Source: Bog-473 sp963706555 (GTDB lineage: Bacteria; Actinomycetota; Acidimicrobiia; Acidimicrobiales; RAAP-2). Taken from it: a DNA stretch of 64,000 nt. The notes beneath the pieces are model-generated. The model made no database searches and was not told the DNA's origin. It worked only from the letters and a program-made list of their open reading frames with translations. The position numbers and the translations under genes are program-made. Where the stretch lies: positions 2,976,001-3,040,000 of the forward strand of contig OY970164.1 in NCBI GenBank assembly GCA_963706555.1, given 5' to 3'. Shown piece by piece: positions 17,950 to 26,815 of this stretch. How positions within the stretch are numbered: position 1 is the first letter of the stretch; every line of letters starts with the position of its first letter.

Positions 17950-18669
17950 TCAGGGATCGGCTGCTCCGCTCAGGTAGGCCCGGGCAAGCGTCGCCTCTTC
18001 CCGGCGTACCTCGTCAGCGGATCCGGACGCGACGATGCCTCCGTGGACGAGGACGATGGCGACATCGGCCACCTCCAGAGCCAGCTGGACGTGCTGTTCC
18101 ACCAGGATCACTGCGGCATTGCTCTCGTCGGCAACCTGTCGGATGATGGGCAGGAGCGATTCGACAACGACCGGCGCCAGTCCCATGCTCATCTCGTCGA
18201 TGAGCAGGACCTTCGGCGCCTGAATCAGGGCCCGGGCCACCGCGAGCATTTGCTGTTCGCCACCGGAGAGCTGCCCCGCCCGCAGGCCAGCCCGCAGCCG
18301 TAGGGCGGGAAAGAGGTCCAGGACGTCGTCGACCGACGCGCGGGAGCGCCGGGCGGCAAGCTTCAGGTTCTGCACCGGCGTCAACTCGGTGAAGAGGGCG
18401 CGCGAGTCAGGGACCAGGACGACGCCGGACCGGTTCATCCTTCTGGCCGAACCGGTCCGCAACGGCACACCGTCGAGGGAGATGGTCCCTTTGAGCGGAG
18501 CGAGAAAGCCCGACATCGTGAGGAGCAGGGTTGTCTTGCCGGCGCCGTTGGGGCCGAGCACGGTCATGACCTGGCCGTGAGCGACAGACAGGTCGATATC
18601 GCGCGCGACGGCGACCTTGTTGTAACCGGCGGAGATGCCGGCGCACTCCAACGCCGGTGCGCCGGTCAT
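17950..18669 (-). CDS. ABC transporter ATP-binding protein, LivF type
   Basis: 239-residue ATPase of the branched-chain amino acid (HAAT) importer family. Walker A GPNGAGKT is at about 39-46, signature LSGGEQQ at about 136-142, Walker B is in KVLLIDEMSMGLAP, and the switch histidine is in VEQH. It overlaps the upstream permease-ATPase fusion by 4 nt (ATGA at 18666-18669), so the two are translationally coupled. With the fusion and the binding protein at 14160 it completes an importer. Confidence 0.93.
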   Translation of the reverse strand: MTGAPALECAGISAGYNKVAVARDIDLSVAHGQVMTVLGPNGAGKTTLLLTMSGFLAPLKGTISLDGVPLRTGSARRMNRSGVVLVPDSRALFTELTPVQNLKLAARRSRASVDDVLDLFPALRLRAGLRAGQLSGGEQQMLAVARALIQAPKVLLIDEMSMGLAPVVVESLLPIIRQVADESNAAVILVEQHVQLALEVADVAIVLVHGGIVASGSADEVRREEATLARAYLSGAADP

Positions 18670-21413
18670 GGCACCGCTTCCTTCGTCGGGGTCGCACCCA
18701 GGTACGCGTCGATGACGGCGGGATCAACGCGTATACGGTCGGGTGGGCCCGAGGCGATCAAGGACCCGAAGTTGAGGACGTGGAGCTGGTCGCACAGCCC
18801 GAGCACGAGGCTCATGTCGTGATCGACCAGCAGGATCGTCACCCCGCCGTCGCGGACGACGCGCAGGCGGTCAGCGAGCCAGGCACTCTCCGAGCTGTCG
18901 AGACCGGCGGCAGGCTCGTCCAAGAGGAGAACCCTGGGCTCTCCCGCCAGCGCCCGGGCAATCGACACCAGCTGGCGTTGACCCTGCGACAGCTCGCCGA
19001 CGTTCCTCTCCCGCAACGCTGCGAGCCCCAGTGCCTCCAGCACTTCAGTGAGTTTCGCCGCGCCCCCGCCGCGGGCGAGGTGCTGACCGACCGTGATGTT
19101 CTCCTCCACCGAGAGATCCTCGTAAAGGTCGATGCTCTGGAACGTGCGCCCCAGTCCTTGCGCTGCGCGGCGATGCGGGGGGAGGCCATCGAGGGACGAG
19201 CCCTGCAACACGGCGTGCCCTCCGTAACGGGTGAACCCGCTGAGGGCGTCGATCAGCGTGGTCTTTCCCGCCCCGTTCGGACCGATGAGGCCCACAATGT
19301 CGCCCTCGGCCACCGACAAAGTGACGTCGTCGACCGCGACGACCCCGCCATAGTGCACGCGCAGGTCCTGTATCTCGAGTGCGAGAGCGGAGGGAGTCGG
19401 ACGGCTGACGACGGTCGTGACCGCCTTCGGTGCGGGCACAGGCGTTGTGACCGGCGTCACCGGATGGGCGCGCGGGGACGCCGGCCAGATGCGGCGGCGG
19501 ACACGCTCGGCTGACTTGTGCATCGGTCCGATGGCCCCCTCGGGGTTGAAGATCACGGTCTGCACCACCCCGATGCCGAGAAGGACCCCGTACCAATTGC
19601 CGAACGAGACGACATGGTTGGTCGCCACGAACAAGATGCCGCCCGAGGCGCCCAGTCCCGCCAGGATCGCGCCGCCCACCGAGGTGATTCCCGCCACAAA
19701 GACGGTGGAGAAGAAAAGGAGGCCCACCAGTGCGTCGAAAGTGTCGAAGGTGACATTGGTCTGCATGTAGGCCATGAGGCATCCGCTGATGCCCGCGATG
19801 AAGGCCCCGATGGCGAACCCGATGAGCTTGACGCGCACGACGTTGACGCCGGCTGCAGCGGCGGATCGTTCGTTGGCGCGGACGGCGAGCATGGCCGAAC
19901 CGAGACGGCTGACGCGCAGTCGGGCCACGCAGACGGCGACGACTACCAGGACGAACAGGCAGAGCAGCCCGAAGGCGATACGAGGGAAGCCGAGTCCCGA
20001 TCCAATCCCGAGATCGATCCCGAAGAGGCGTGGATCGGGGATCGGCTCGCCTCCCGAACTTCCGTCCAAGCTGTTGTTCTGGAACCAGACCGCCTCAACG
20101 GCCACTGCGAGCGCGAGCGTGACGATGGCCACGAAGAGGCCCCGGATGCGGAGCGCTGGTAACCCGAACGCGACGCCGACGAGTGTCGCCGCGAGCGCGG
20201 CCAGCAGCGGGGCAAAGGGGAACGGAATGCCCCAACTGTGCGCGAACGTGCTGAGGAGGAAACCGGCGACGCCCGCCAGTGTGAGCTGAGCCAGGGAGAT
20301 CTGGCCCACGTAGCCGGTGACCACGACGAGCGAGAGCCCGAGAGTCGAGAGGATCAAGCTCAAGATGAAGGCGTCCCGGAAGCTCTGCCGGAGGACAACC
20401 AGGAGGAGGATCGCGATGGGGACTCCAATGACGATCGGCCACACCATGTGGCGAGGACGCGGCGCCTTACCGAGCGTCGGCTGCAGGAGCTGTCCCCGGG
20501 TCGGGAGAGGGCGCCCCCGGTACAGGAGGACGGCCAGCACCATGGCGAGGGGGAGCACCTGTCCGGCTCCGCTCGGGAACGACGGGTACCGCGAGTTGAG
20601 ATAGACGCCCACCGATTCGAGGGCGCCCAGGAGCAATCCGGCTGCGACGGCCGGCGTCAGCGAGTACAGGCGCCCCACGACGGCTGCCGCCAGGGCGGGC
20701 ACGATGAACAGGGTGTAGGAACCCGGGATCAGGGGCACCAGCGGCCCGATCAAGATGCCGGCCAGGCCGGCGACGGTCCCGCTGATGGCCCAGTTGCACA
20801 GCGCGATGTTTTCGGGCGAGAGGCCGGTCACCAACGCCCCGATCTCGGACTCCGCGGACGCGCGCGTCGCAAGGCCGAACGGGGTGAACCGGTAGACAGC
20901 GCCGAGGATGAGCGCCACGCCCACGATGGTGACGGCAAACCAGAAGCGATCTGCGGGGATCCTGATGCTGCCGAACGTGTAGGTGCTCTGCGGATAGATC
21001 GGCGCGACCAACACCTGCTGGGAGCCCACTTGGAGATTGACCAGGGCGGTGAGCAGTCCCATGACGCCGAGCGACGCCACCGCTTTGGCCACAGCCCGCT
21101 GGTGACGCAACGGGCGGAAGACCGCCACGTAGAGAAGGATCCCGAGGAGCGCCTGGATGCACAAGGTGATGACCACGGCCGGAAGGAACGGCACAGGACC
21201 CCCTACCGAAATGGGTGCCACGCCGGGAATCGGAACGAGCAAGCGCCCCGTGCGGAGGAGCCCGTAGGTGTAGGAGGCGTAGAGCGCCTGCGCTCCGGTG
21301 GCGAAGTTCAGGACACCCGAGCTGCGGTAGGTGACCACCAGGGACATGGCCAGGGCGGCGAAGACAGCTCCGTTCCCCAACCCCAGGATCAGGAAGTTGA
21401 TGTAGTTGGCCAT
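18666..21413 (-). CDS. LivH-LivM-LivG fusion: both permeases plus one ATPase of a branched-chain amino acid type ABC importer
   Basis: One 915-residue chain carries three normally separate subunits. Residues about 1-300 are a LivH-type permease (starts with LGLGNGAVFAALAMSLVVTYR and FATGAQALYA). About 315-640 is a LivM-type permease (YVGQISLAQLTLAGVAGF, LAVRANERSAAAAGVNV). A Pro/Thr/Val-rich linker at about 645-680 leads to a LivG-type ATPase at about 680-905, with Walker A GPNGAGKT near 707 and signature LSQGQRQ. There is no frameshift or internal stop. LivM-LivG fusions are known, while the triple form is less usual. It probably sits in the membrane with the LivF protein as second ATPase. 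Confidence 0.92.
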   Translation of the reverse strand: MANYINFLILGLGNGAVFAALAMSLVVTYRSSGVLNFATGAQALYASYTYGLLRTGRLLVPIPGVAPISVGGPVPFLPAVVITLCIQALLGILLYVAVFRPLRHQRAVAKAVASLGVMGLLTALVNLQVGSQQVLVAPIYPQSTYTFGSIRIPADRFWFAVTIVGVALILGAVYRFTPFGLATRASAESEIGALVTGLSPENIALCNWAISGTVAGLAGILIGPLVPLIPGSYTLFIVPALAAAVVGRLYSLTPAVAAGLLLGALESVGVYLNSRYPSFPSGAGQVLPLAMVLAVLLYRGRPLPTRGQLLQPTLGKAPRPRHMVWPIVIGVPIAILLLVVLRQSFRDAFILSLILSTLGLSLVVVTGYVGQISLAQLTLAGVAGFLLSTFAHSWGIPFPFAPLLAALAATLVGVAFGLPALRIRGLFVAIVTLALAVAVEAVWFQNNSLDGSSGGEPIPDPRLFGIDLGIGSGLGFPRIAFGLLCLFVLVVVAVCVARLRVSRLGSAMLAVRANERSAAAAGVNVVRVKLIGFAIGAFIAGISGCLMAYMQTNVTFDTFDALVGLLFFSTVFVAGITSVGGAILAGLGASGGILFVATNHVVSFGNWYGVLLGIGVVQTVIFNPEGAIGPMHKSAERVRRRIWPASPRAHPVTPVTTPVPAPKAVTTVVSRPTPSALALEIQDLRVHYGGVVAVDDVTLSVAEGDIVGLIGPNGAGKTTLIDALSGFTRYGGHAVLQGSSLDGLPPHRRAAQGLGRTFQSIDLYEDLSVEENITVGQHLARGGGAAKLTEVLEALGLAALRERNVGELSQGQRQLVSIARALAGEPRVLLLDEPAAGLDSSESAWLADRLRVVRDGGVTILLVDHDMSLVLGLCDQLHVLNFGSLIASGPPDRIRVDPAVIDAYLGATPTKEAVP

Positions 21414-21768
21414 TCCCCCCCGGCTCGATGCGCTGGTGCTTGCTTGTCAAGGCGATTACGGCTCGGTTTCGATCCCGGGCGACGAATAAAGGACACTCTA
21501 GACAATTGGCGCACCCCCGACATGTCCCTCAGGACCGGGGGCCCGACGGTCAGGGGAGCGTGGTGCTGCGGTGGTCGCATCCCGCGGCGATCAGGGCCTA
21601 TTGACCCAGTTCTCATGGTCTGGATCACGTGCGGCCACTCAGTCGGCGACGGAGCTGGGCCAGCGCCGACTGTCCGCCGGGAGGGCCTGGGAGGAGTCGG
21701 TTGCCGCGTCATCCATCCGCCAATTCAGGTTACTGTATCGGGTCACACGATCAAGGAGAGTCCATCAG
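21414..21768. other. Divergent intergenic region
   Basis: 355 bp between the transporter operon (-) and the CoA-transferase operon (+). A weak match to the GAGTAYCC motif (GAGTGTCCTTTATTC) lies on the minus strand at 21484-21498, about 70 nt upstream of the fusion gene. TACTGT at 21731-21736 is a possible -10 box for the CoA-transferase gene. No gene is seen. Confidence 0.35.
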
Positions 21769-22989
21769 ATGACGGAAGGCGTACTCGACGGGGTGCGGAT
21801 TCTCGAGGTGGCGACGTGGACCTTTGTTCCTGCTGCCGGTGCCGTCCTGGCCGATTGGGGGGCAGACGTCATAAAGGTCGAACACCCCGAGACGGGCGAT
21901 CCCCAACGGGGCCTGGTGACGGCGGGGATGTTCGGCGGTGGCGCTCGTGCCGTCAATTTCATGATCGAGCAACCCAACCGGGGGAAGCGGAGCATCGGCA
22001 TCGATCTTCGATCCGAGGGCGGCCTCGAAGTCCTCTATCTGCTGGCCGAGGCCTCGGATGTGTTCCTCACCAGTTTCCTGCCGGCGGCCCGCCGGGAGAT
22101 GCGCATCGACGTCGAGCACATTCGCGCCCGCAATCCGCACATCATCTACGTCCGTGGGAGCGGGATGGGCCAGCGCGGGCCCGAACGCGAGAAGGGTGGG
22201 TACGATGCCGCGGCATACTTCGCCCGGGGCGGGCACGCAGCCGCGCTCACCCCTGACGACGTCGAGTATCCGGTGAACCCACGCGCCGCCTACGGCGACC
22301 TCCCCGGGGGTCAGACCCTGGCCGGGGGGATCGCGGCCGCCCTCTTTCGGCGTGAACGCCAGGGTGTGCCCTCCGTCGTCGACGCCTCGCTCCTGTCGTG
22401 TGCCATGTGGGCCCTCTCGCCCGACATCGTCTCGAGCAAGCTCTTCGGCATCCCCAAACTGCCCCGCGGTGATCGCCACCACCCCCCGAATCCGCTGGTG
22501 GGCACGTACAAGACCAAGGACGGGCGGTTCATCAACCTCACGATGCTCGAATCGGATCGCTACTGGCCCGACCTCTGCCAACGGATCGGTCGGCCCGAGC
22601 TCACCGACGACCCGCGTTTCATGACAGCCGCGCTGCGGCACTCCCACGCGCCCGAATGTGTCGGGGTGCTCGATGACGCTTTCGCCGAGAGGACACTTGC
22701 CGAATGGAAGCATGCCCTGGCGGACGCCCTGGGTGTCTGGGCCGTGTGCCAGGAGCCGCTCGAGCTCCACGATGACCAGCAGGCGCTCGAGAACGGCTAC
22801 CTGGTTGACGTCGCCACGGACGAGGGCACATCGTTCACGCTCGTGGCCAACCCGGTCCAGTTCGACGGGATGCCCCCGGTGCTGACGCGGGCACCCGCGC
22901 ACGGCGAGCACACCGAGGCGATCCTGTTCGAGCTCGGGATGGGGTGTGCCGAAATCCTCGCGCTGAAGGAGACTGGCGCCGTTCTATGA
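21769..22989 (+). CDS. CaiB/BaiF-family (class III) CoA-transferase
   Basis: 406-residue formyl-CoA transferase-like enzyme that moves CoA between acids through an aspartyl-CoA mixed anhydride. It shows the N-terminal LDGVRILEVATWTFVPAAGA, GADVIKVEHPETGDP, and AAYGDLPGGQTLAGG, where the Asp of YGD is at the position of the catalytic aspartate. ATG 21769 has a clear AAGGAGAG site. First gene of a three-gene unit in which each gene overlaps the next by ATGA (kinase at 22986, lipocalin-like protein at 24359). Confidence 0.9.
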   Translation: MTEGVLDGVRILEVATWTFVPAAGAVLADWGADVIKVEHPETGDPQRGLVTAGMFGGGARAVNFMIEQPNRGKRSIGIDLRSEGGLEVLYLLAEASDVFLTSFLPAARREMRIDVEHIRARNPHIIYVRGSGMGQRGPEREKGGYDAAAYFARGGHAAALTPDDVEYPVNPRAAYGDLPGGQTLAGGIAAALFRRERQGVPSVVDASLLSCAMWALSPDIVSSKLFGIPKLPRGDRHHPPNPLVGTYKTKDGRFINLTMLESDRYWPDLCQRIGRPELTDDPRFMTAALRHSHAPECVGVLDDAFAERTLAEWKHALADALGVWAVCQEPLELHDDQQALENGYLVDVATDEGTSFTLVANPVQFDGMPPVLTRAPAHGEHTEAILFELGMGCAEILALKETGAVL

Positions 22990-24362
22990 GCGACCCCGGA
23001 GTGCGCCTTCCCGACGACCTGGTGACGTGGATCGAGGAGATCGGCGGGGGAAAAGTCATCCACGTCGACCGCAAGCCCGGAGGCGGCCGCAAAGAGGCCT
23101 GGTTCGTCGACCTCGACCGGACGGACGATGGGATGGCAGCGCTCTTCTTGCACTACGACCGCTCCGACCACGAGGCCACGAAAGACCCCTGGACGCTGCG
23201 CCGCGAAGCGTCGGTCTACCGCGCCTTGGCGGGCAGTGCCGTCCCGGTGCCCCGACTGCTCGGGATCCACCCTTCGCACCACGCCATGCTGTCGGAGCGG
23301 CTCGAGGGGGAGAGCTGGTTCTCGCACATCTCGGATCCTGCCGAACGCGAAGCGACGGCGCAGGACTTCATGGCGAAGTTGGCCGAGCTCCACCGATTGG
23401 ACCCGGCGACACTCGATCTCCCCGGCTTCCCGCGACCGGCGACCGTCCCCGAGGCCGTGGTCTGCGAGCTCGATGAATGGGATGCCCTGCTGGCGGCGCG
23501 CGGTGGTCCGGTCGACCCCGCGCTCTCGTTCACGTTGGAATGGCTCCGCCGGCACATCCCTTCGTACGAGGGCCCGATGGTGCTGGTCCAGGGGGACACC
23601 GGCCCGGGGAACTTCATGTACGCCGCAGGCCGGGTCGTGGCGCTGGTCGACTGGGAGTTGGCACATCTGGGCGACCCGATGGACGACATCGCCTGGCTGT
23701 CCCTCCGTGCGACCCAGGAGCCGTTCACCGACTTTCCCTCGCGCCTGCGCGACTACGAAGAACTCTCGGGCCATCGCATCGACGAGTCCCGTGTCCAGTA
23801 CTACCGCGTGATGGCCGAGGCCAAGTTGCAGGTCATGACTCACCGCCCACCGGGCGTGCGCCAAGGCGGCAGCGGCGACTTCGGCCATGCCTTCGTCTAC
23901 GGGCTCCTGCACCGGCGACTTTGGCTGGAGGCTCTCGCCGTCGCGGCCGCCATCGACCGCTCGCCGGCGGAGACCCCGCCACCCCGCACGCCGCGCGACC
24001 ATGACTGGATGTACGGGGCACTCCTCGAACAACTGCGCGACGTCATCGTGCCGCGCATCAGCGACCCCCTGGCCAGCACGCGCAGCAAAGGACTGGCGCG
24101 GGCTATCAAATACCTGGAGCAGGTCGATGCCCACGGGGGATTCTTCGAGACCTGTGAACGCGAGGACCTGACGGCACTGTTGGGTCACGTTCCCGCCACC
24201 CTCTCCGAAGGCCGGGAAGAACTTGCCGCGGCGGTCCGCCTCCAGCGTGTGGGCGACGAGGAGTACCTCGGGTATCTGTGGCGGCGAGTGGCGCGCGAGA
24301 CCGAGTTGGCGCGATCAGCTATGGGCGTGCTGGCGGACCGCCACTGGCCCCCACTGACATGA
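22986..24362 (+). CDS. APH-fold phosphotransferase family protein
   Basis: 458-residue kinase-like protein with catalytic loop VLVQGDTGPGNFMY (Asp and Asn of the HxDxxxxN-type loop, His replaced by Gln) and the metal-binding segment VDWELAHLGDPMDD. The nucleotide-binding N-lobe has KEAWFVDLDR and LRREASVYRAL. A C-terminal extension of about 120 residues follows the fold. It overlaps both neighbours by 4 nt. It shares only the kinase core with the protein at 16497, which instead has an N-terminal extension. Confidence 0.85.
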   Translation: MSDPGVRLPDDLVTWIEEIGGGKVIHVDRKPGGGRKEAWFVDLDRTDDGMAALFLHYDRSDHEATKDPWTLRREASVYRALAGSAVPVPRLLGIHPSHHAMLSERLEGESWFSHISDPAEREATAQDFMAKLAELHRLDPATLDLPGFPRPATVPEAVVCELDEWDALLAARGGPVDPALSFTLEWLRRHIPSYEGPMVLVQGDTGPGNFMYAAGRVVALVDWELAHLGDPMDDIAWLSLRATQEPFTDFPSRLRDYEELSGHRIDESRVQYYRVMAEAKLQVMTHRPPGVRQGGSGDFGHAFVYGLLHRRLWLEALAVAAAIDRSPAETPPPRTPRDHDWMYGALLEQLRDVIVPRISDPLASTRSKGLARAIKYLEQVDAHGGFFETCEREDLTALLGHVPATLSEGREELAAAVRLQRVGDEEYLGYLWRRVARETELARSAMGVLADRHWPPLT

Positions 24363-25369
24363 CCGACGAGAAGGACCTCGACCTTGCCACGCGCGGGGCG
24401 GCACGCCAGTACCCGTCGTTCGGCCCCGAGGACGACGACTTCCACGACGAGGCCCTCTCCGATCGCTGGTGGGAGACCGAGACCTGTTGGTTCTCCTGGA
24501 ATGTGCCCGAACGCCACATGGGCGGGTGGACGTACTGCCAGGCCAGACCCAACGCGAACCTGTGCAACGGCGGCGCCTGGGTTTGGGACGGCTCCGGGTC
24601 GTACTCGTGGGACCTGCCCTATCACGCCCACTATCAGGGGTTGGAGCTGCCGGAGCGGTCCGCACGAGACATGCGCGACTTCGAATGGCCCAACGGCGTA
24701 CGCGTCACCATGCTCGAGCCACTCGAGAAGTACCGGATCCGCTACGAGGACCCTGGCGCCCTGGAAGTGGACCTCCTCTTCGATGCGATCATGGCCCCCA
24801 ATCCCCACCCGCTCGGTGTGGCGCCCTTCTTCAAGGGGAGGCATTTCGACCAAGCCGGCCATGTCACCGGAGTGATGGTGCTCCAAGGCGAGAAGATTGC
24901 CGTCGACTGCTTTTCGACCCGTGACCGGTCATGGGGCCCGAGACCGGCCGGGCGGCCGAAGCGGCGTGGCGATGGAGCAGCACCCCTGACGCGCTTCGGC
25001 GGAATCGGCTATTGCTTCGGTGCGGCAGGCTCTTCCGACGCCTGGCTCGTGTACTCGACACCTGGTCTGGAGGAGGACCGGGTGTCATGCGGATTCTTGC
25101 TGCGAGACGGTCGCTACGCGCACGTGCTGACCGGAGAGCGCCGCCTACGGGTCGACCCCGAAACGGGCTGGCCCACTTCCATGGACATCGAGGCGGTCGA
25201 CGACCTGGACCGCCGGCTCACGGTCCACGGGGAGGCAGTCAGCCGCCATTGGCGTGGCCTCGGAGGCGACACGTTGTTCCGATGGGAGTGGGGCGGCCTG
25301 GCCGGCTGGGGGGAGGACCAGAGCTACTGCAGTCGGCCGGTGTGGGATGCGATCAAGTCCCGCGCGTAA
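24359..25369 (+). CDS. AttH/CrtC-like (two-lobed lipocalin-fold) protein, function unknown
   Basis: 336-residue protein related in pattern to the one at 15523. Aromatic-rich strands such as WWETETCWFSWNVPERHMGG, a FDQAGHVTGVM segment and DCFSTRDRSWGPRP recall the hydrophobic-ligand lipocalin pairs of the AttH/CrtC and DUF7064/7065 type. No signal peptide and no catalytic motif that I recognise. It is co-translated with a CoA-transferase and an APH-type kinase. A role as isomerase, hydratase or carrier for a hydrophobic CoA or alcohol intermediate is inference from context. Confidence 0.7.
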   Translation: MTDEKDLDLATRGAARQYPSFGPEDDDFHDEALSDRWWETETCWFSWNVPERHMGGWTYCQARPNANLCNGGAWVWDGSGSYSWDLPYHAHYQGLELPERSARDMRDFEWPNGVRVTMLEPLEKYRIRYEDPGALEVDLLFDAIMAPNPHPLGVAPFFKGRHFDQAGHVTGVMVLQGEKIAVDCFSTRDRSWGPRPAGRPKRRGDGAAPLTRFGGIGYCFGAAGSSDAWLVYSTPGLEEDRVSCGFLLRDGRYAHVLTGERRLRVDPETGWPTSMDIEAVDDLDRRLTVHGEAVSRHWRGLGGDTLFRWEWGGLAGWGEDQSYCSRPVWDAIKSRA

Positions 25370-25384
25370 CGACAGGCGCCACGC

Positions 25385-26659
25385 TCACCGACCGGCAGCG
25401 CGTTCGGCGCGCAATTCGAGATGGCGCGCCGTCAGCGACTCGGCGACGGCGCTGAGATCGGCCGGGGGCTCCGGGAGCGGGAGTCCGGGATCCCCGTCGC
25501 GGCTGGGCAGGGCAACGGTCGCCGAACCCGGGCATGTCACCTCACCCCGCTGGTTGGTGCCTCGCATCTCGATGTCGACCACGTGCCGCCCCTCCTCGAC
25601 GCGCTTGGCCGTCACCTCGCCCGTAAGGATGTGGCTGTCACCGATGTAGTTGAACTTTCGGATTTCGCTGTGCTGGCGCACCAGCCATCCGTCGTCGCCC
25701 ATCCAGTCGGTGACGAGGTGCGTGAGCCAGCAGTCGCGCATGACGCCGTAGTCGTAGGCCATGGGGTTGCCGATGGCCTGTGCCCACGCAGAATCCCAGT
25801 GCACCCGCTGGGCCACATCGGGTACGCCGTGCTCGTTCTTGACGTAGAAGGGGGCGATGCGCCGACGGTTCTCGAAGGCCAGCCGATTGGCGCAGGGCGT
25901 ATAGGGCGTGAAGCCGTAGCCACCGCTATGGAAGACGATCATGTCGGTCGTGGTGAGAGGGCCTTTGGCCATCGGCCCGACAAGGTCGCCGACCGCGACG
26001 TCCTCCCACCAGCGGGGTTCTGCTCCCCGCACTTCTTCGGCCTCGTAGATTGCATCGAGTCGCGCAATGTCGTCGTCGCTGTAGGTGGCCGGCTCGATCG
26101 CGCTGTACTTGCCCTTCTCGCGTGCGGTCTTGCGCTCGGTGTGGATGGCCAGCATCCGCATCGACGCCACGACTTCGCCCCGCTGATTCATCTTCGTGTT
26201 GAGGAACGTGATGAGGACGGACCGCCCGGCAAACTCCGAGTCCTTGATCTCGACCGATTCGGTCCCGCCGAAGCTGTACAGGCGATCGCCGGGCAGCACC
26301 GGGCGGTACCAGTCCCAGGTGCTGCCCGAGACGAACACGTGGATGCCCCGGAAGGACGGCCGCTTCAGATGCTCGGTCGGGGGATCAGCCAGGAGGGGGG
26401 CGTTCAGTCCGATGCCGACCATGGGTGGTGCGATCTGGCTGCCCCACCGGGTCGACGTGCCGTAGTCCTCTGCGCAGAACAGCGGGTTGTCGTCTCCGTA
26501 GCTGCGGGCAAAGTTCCGGAACGTGTCGTGGGAGCCCATGGTCAGGTGCTCACGGGTCTTCGAAGCCGAGTAGTGCCCGACGAGCGCTCTGGCGCGCTCG
26601 ATATCGGACTCCTTGAGCTTGAAGTCAGTCGCCTTCTCGAATTCCGTTGATGTCGCCAT
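25385..26659 (-). CDS. Double hot-dog MaoC/FAS1-like dehydratase
   Basis: 424-residue protein with two hot-dog regions. The N-terminal one (about 20-170) has the hydratase-like SYGDDNPLFCAEDY, in which Asp and the following residues match the FAS1-like dehydratase site. The C-terminal one is about 215-395 (MAKGPLTTTDMIVFHSGGYG; NPMAYDYGVMRD). Predicted to hydrate or dehydrate an acyl-CoA in a side-chain or fatty acid pathway. Start ATG 26659: the frame is open further upstream but that part is antisense to the next gene. Site B of the GAGTAYCC motif lies 42 nt upstream, with TTGCCC-17-TACTCT as a possible promoter. Confidence 0.85.
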   Translation of the reverse strand: MATSTEFEKATDFKLKESDIERARALVGHYSASKTREHLTMGSHDTFRNFARSYGDDNPLFCAEDYGTSTRWGSQIAPPMVGIGLNAPLLADPPTEHLKRPSFRGIHVFVSGSTWDWYRPVLPGDRLYSFGGTESVEIKDSEFAGRSVLITFLNTKMNQRGEVVASMRMLAIHTERKTAREKGKYSAIEPATYSDDDIARLDAIYEAEEVRGAEPRWWEDVAVGDLVGPMAKGPLTTTDMIVFHSGGYGFTPYTPCANRLAFENRRRIAPFYVKNEHGVPDVAQRVHWDSAWAQAIGNPMAYDYGVMRDCWLTHLVTDWMGDDGWLVRQHSEIRKFNYIGDSHILTGEVTAKRVEEGRHVVDIEMRGTNQRGEVTCPGSATVALPSRDGDPGLPLPEPPADLSAVAESLTARHLELRAERAAGR

Positions 26660-26700
26660 GGCCCCCGCTCGTCGTCCGAGAATCTCTTGCCGGCGCGATA

Positions 26701-26715
26701 GAGTATCCTGAATAG
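26701..26715 (+). promoter_or_regulatory. GAGTAYCC motif site B
   Basis: GAGTATCCTGAATAG in the divergent promoter of the MaoC-like gene (-) and the crotonase gene (+). On the minus strand TTGCCC and TACTCT flank a 17-nt spacer with TACTCT at 26705-26700. On the plus strand TATCCT (26704-26709) is a possible -10. Confidence 0.6.
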
Positions 26716-26815
26716 CGAAGCCGGGCAATCGGAGCCGGTACCTCGCCGTACAGGACACGGGGCCGCTCCGCCCGGTCTGCGTGGACTGTCGCGCGGTCTC
26801 CCAAAGGAGAGATGC

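Noticed and set aside
16497..24362. Aminoglycoside resistance from the APH-fold proteins at 16497 and 22986
   Set aside because: Their context is CoA and lipid-type metabolism and both have large extensions; the fold alone does not imply antibiotic substrates.
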